NCBI GenBank assembly: GCA_036768485.1 | Contig: JAVLUZ010000154.1 | Coordinates: forward strand, 2,996,529 to 3,060,528 | Source: Mermis nigrescens | Lineage: Eukaryota; Nematoda; Enoplea; Mermithida; Mermithidae | Length of the DNA: 64,000 nt | Reading direction: 5' to 3' | In this document: positions 63,901 to 64,000 of the stretch, in pieces | How the letters are laid out: each line of letters starts with the position of its first letter | How positions within the stretch are numbered: the stretch's first letter is position 1 | The notes under the pieces: model-generated | What the model was told of the DNA's origin: nothing | Database searches by the model: none | What the model saw: the letters and a program-made list of their open reading frames with translations, nothing else | Made by a program: the position numbers and the translations under genes

Positions 63901-64000
63901 CGGGGTCTAAAACCATTCAAAAATGGGGTGCTCATATTGATAAACAATGATATAGATGTAGGACGTATATGTAGATGGCGATGGCACCCATGCGAGTCTC
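60902..64000. other. Upstream of WDFY2: repeats, no gene seen
   Basis: The region should contain the WDFY2 promoter, but no motif is distinctive. Repeats recognised: a family D element (62220-62668), hAT-like right ends near 61728, 62992 and 63540, and a family G fragment (63217-63450). The ORFs here are short and unconserved. Confidence 0.5.
62220..62668. mobile_element. Family D element with CAGTGTTTTTT ends
   Basis: The left end CAGTGTTTTTTTAGTATTCG and the right end, inverted, CAGTGTTTTTTGTACAAGG. A shared tagcct occurs at both flanks. Paired TTTGTACATGTACAAAG-type palindromes lie near each end. Confidence 0.65.

Overview
This window is AT-rich nuclear DNA from an animal, most likely an invertebrate. 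It holds parts or all of three spliced genes of conserved animal families: RALGPS, FAM102/EEIG1 and WDFY2. Their introns carry GT...AG ends, and most of the remaining sequence is small DNA transposons. I cannot name the phylum from the sequence. No bacterial, viral, rRNA, tRNA or CRISPR signal was found.

Layout. (1) 312-13136, plus strand: the last six exons of a RALGPS-type Ral guanine-nucleotide exchange factor. They encode the linker, the C-terminal PH domain and the stop; the catalytic RasGEF part lies upstream of the window. (2) 13137-23399: intergenic DNA dominated by a four-level nest of transposons (15220-19004). (3) 39573 down to 23411, minus strand: a FAM102/EEIG1 (nematode SYM-3) homologue with an N-terminal C2-type domain, converging on RALGPS. 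One intron holds an almost intact non-LTR retrotransposon (30583-34040, plus strand) with a 14-bp target-site duplication. Its single long ORF has a 2A-like GIEPNPGP motif, a Cys-rich finger, an APE endonuclease and a reverse transcriptase. (4) 40059-43173: intergenic small inverted-repeat elements. (5) 60901 down to 43558, minus strand: a complete WDFY2 homologue (WD repeats plus FYVE). I assembled it as 11 coding exons totalling 1200 nt (399 aa plus stop), the same size as vertebrate WDFY2. (6) 60902-64000: upstream repeats with no gene seen.

Functionally, the three genes all suggest membrane traffic and signalling: Ral activation, a C2-type membrane module, and a PI3P-binding endosomal scaffold. 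They are separate transcription units, and I see no evidence of joint regulation.

The repeats are the most informative part of the non-coding DNA. One 220-295 bp MITE family (MITE-A below) has at least ten copies, six with exact 8-bp target-site duplications. Other hAT-like elements, a fold-back element, a minisatellite-bearing element and a group of MITEs sharing only their TATAGTCT ends are also bounded by duplications or inverted repeats. A hairpin-forming core, GGCGCTTCGCGCC, recurs in several otherwise different families.
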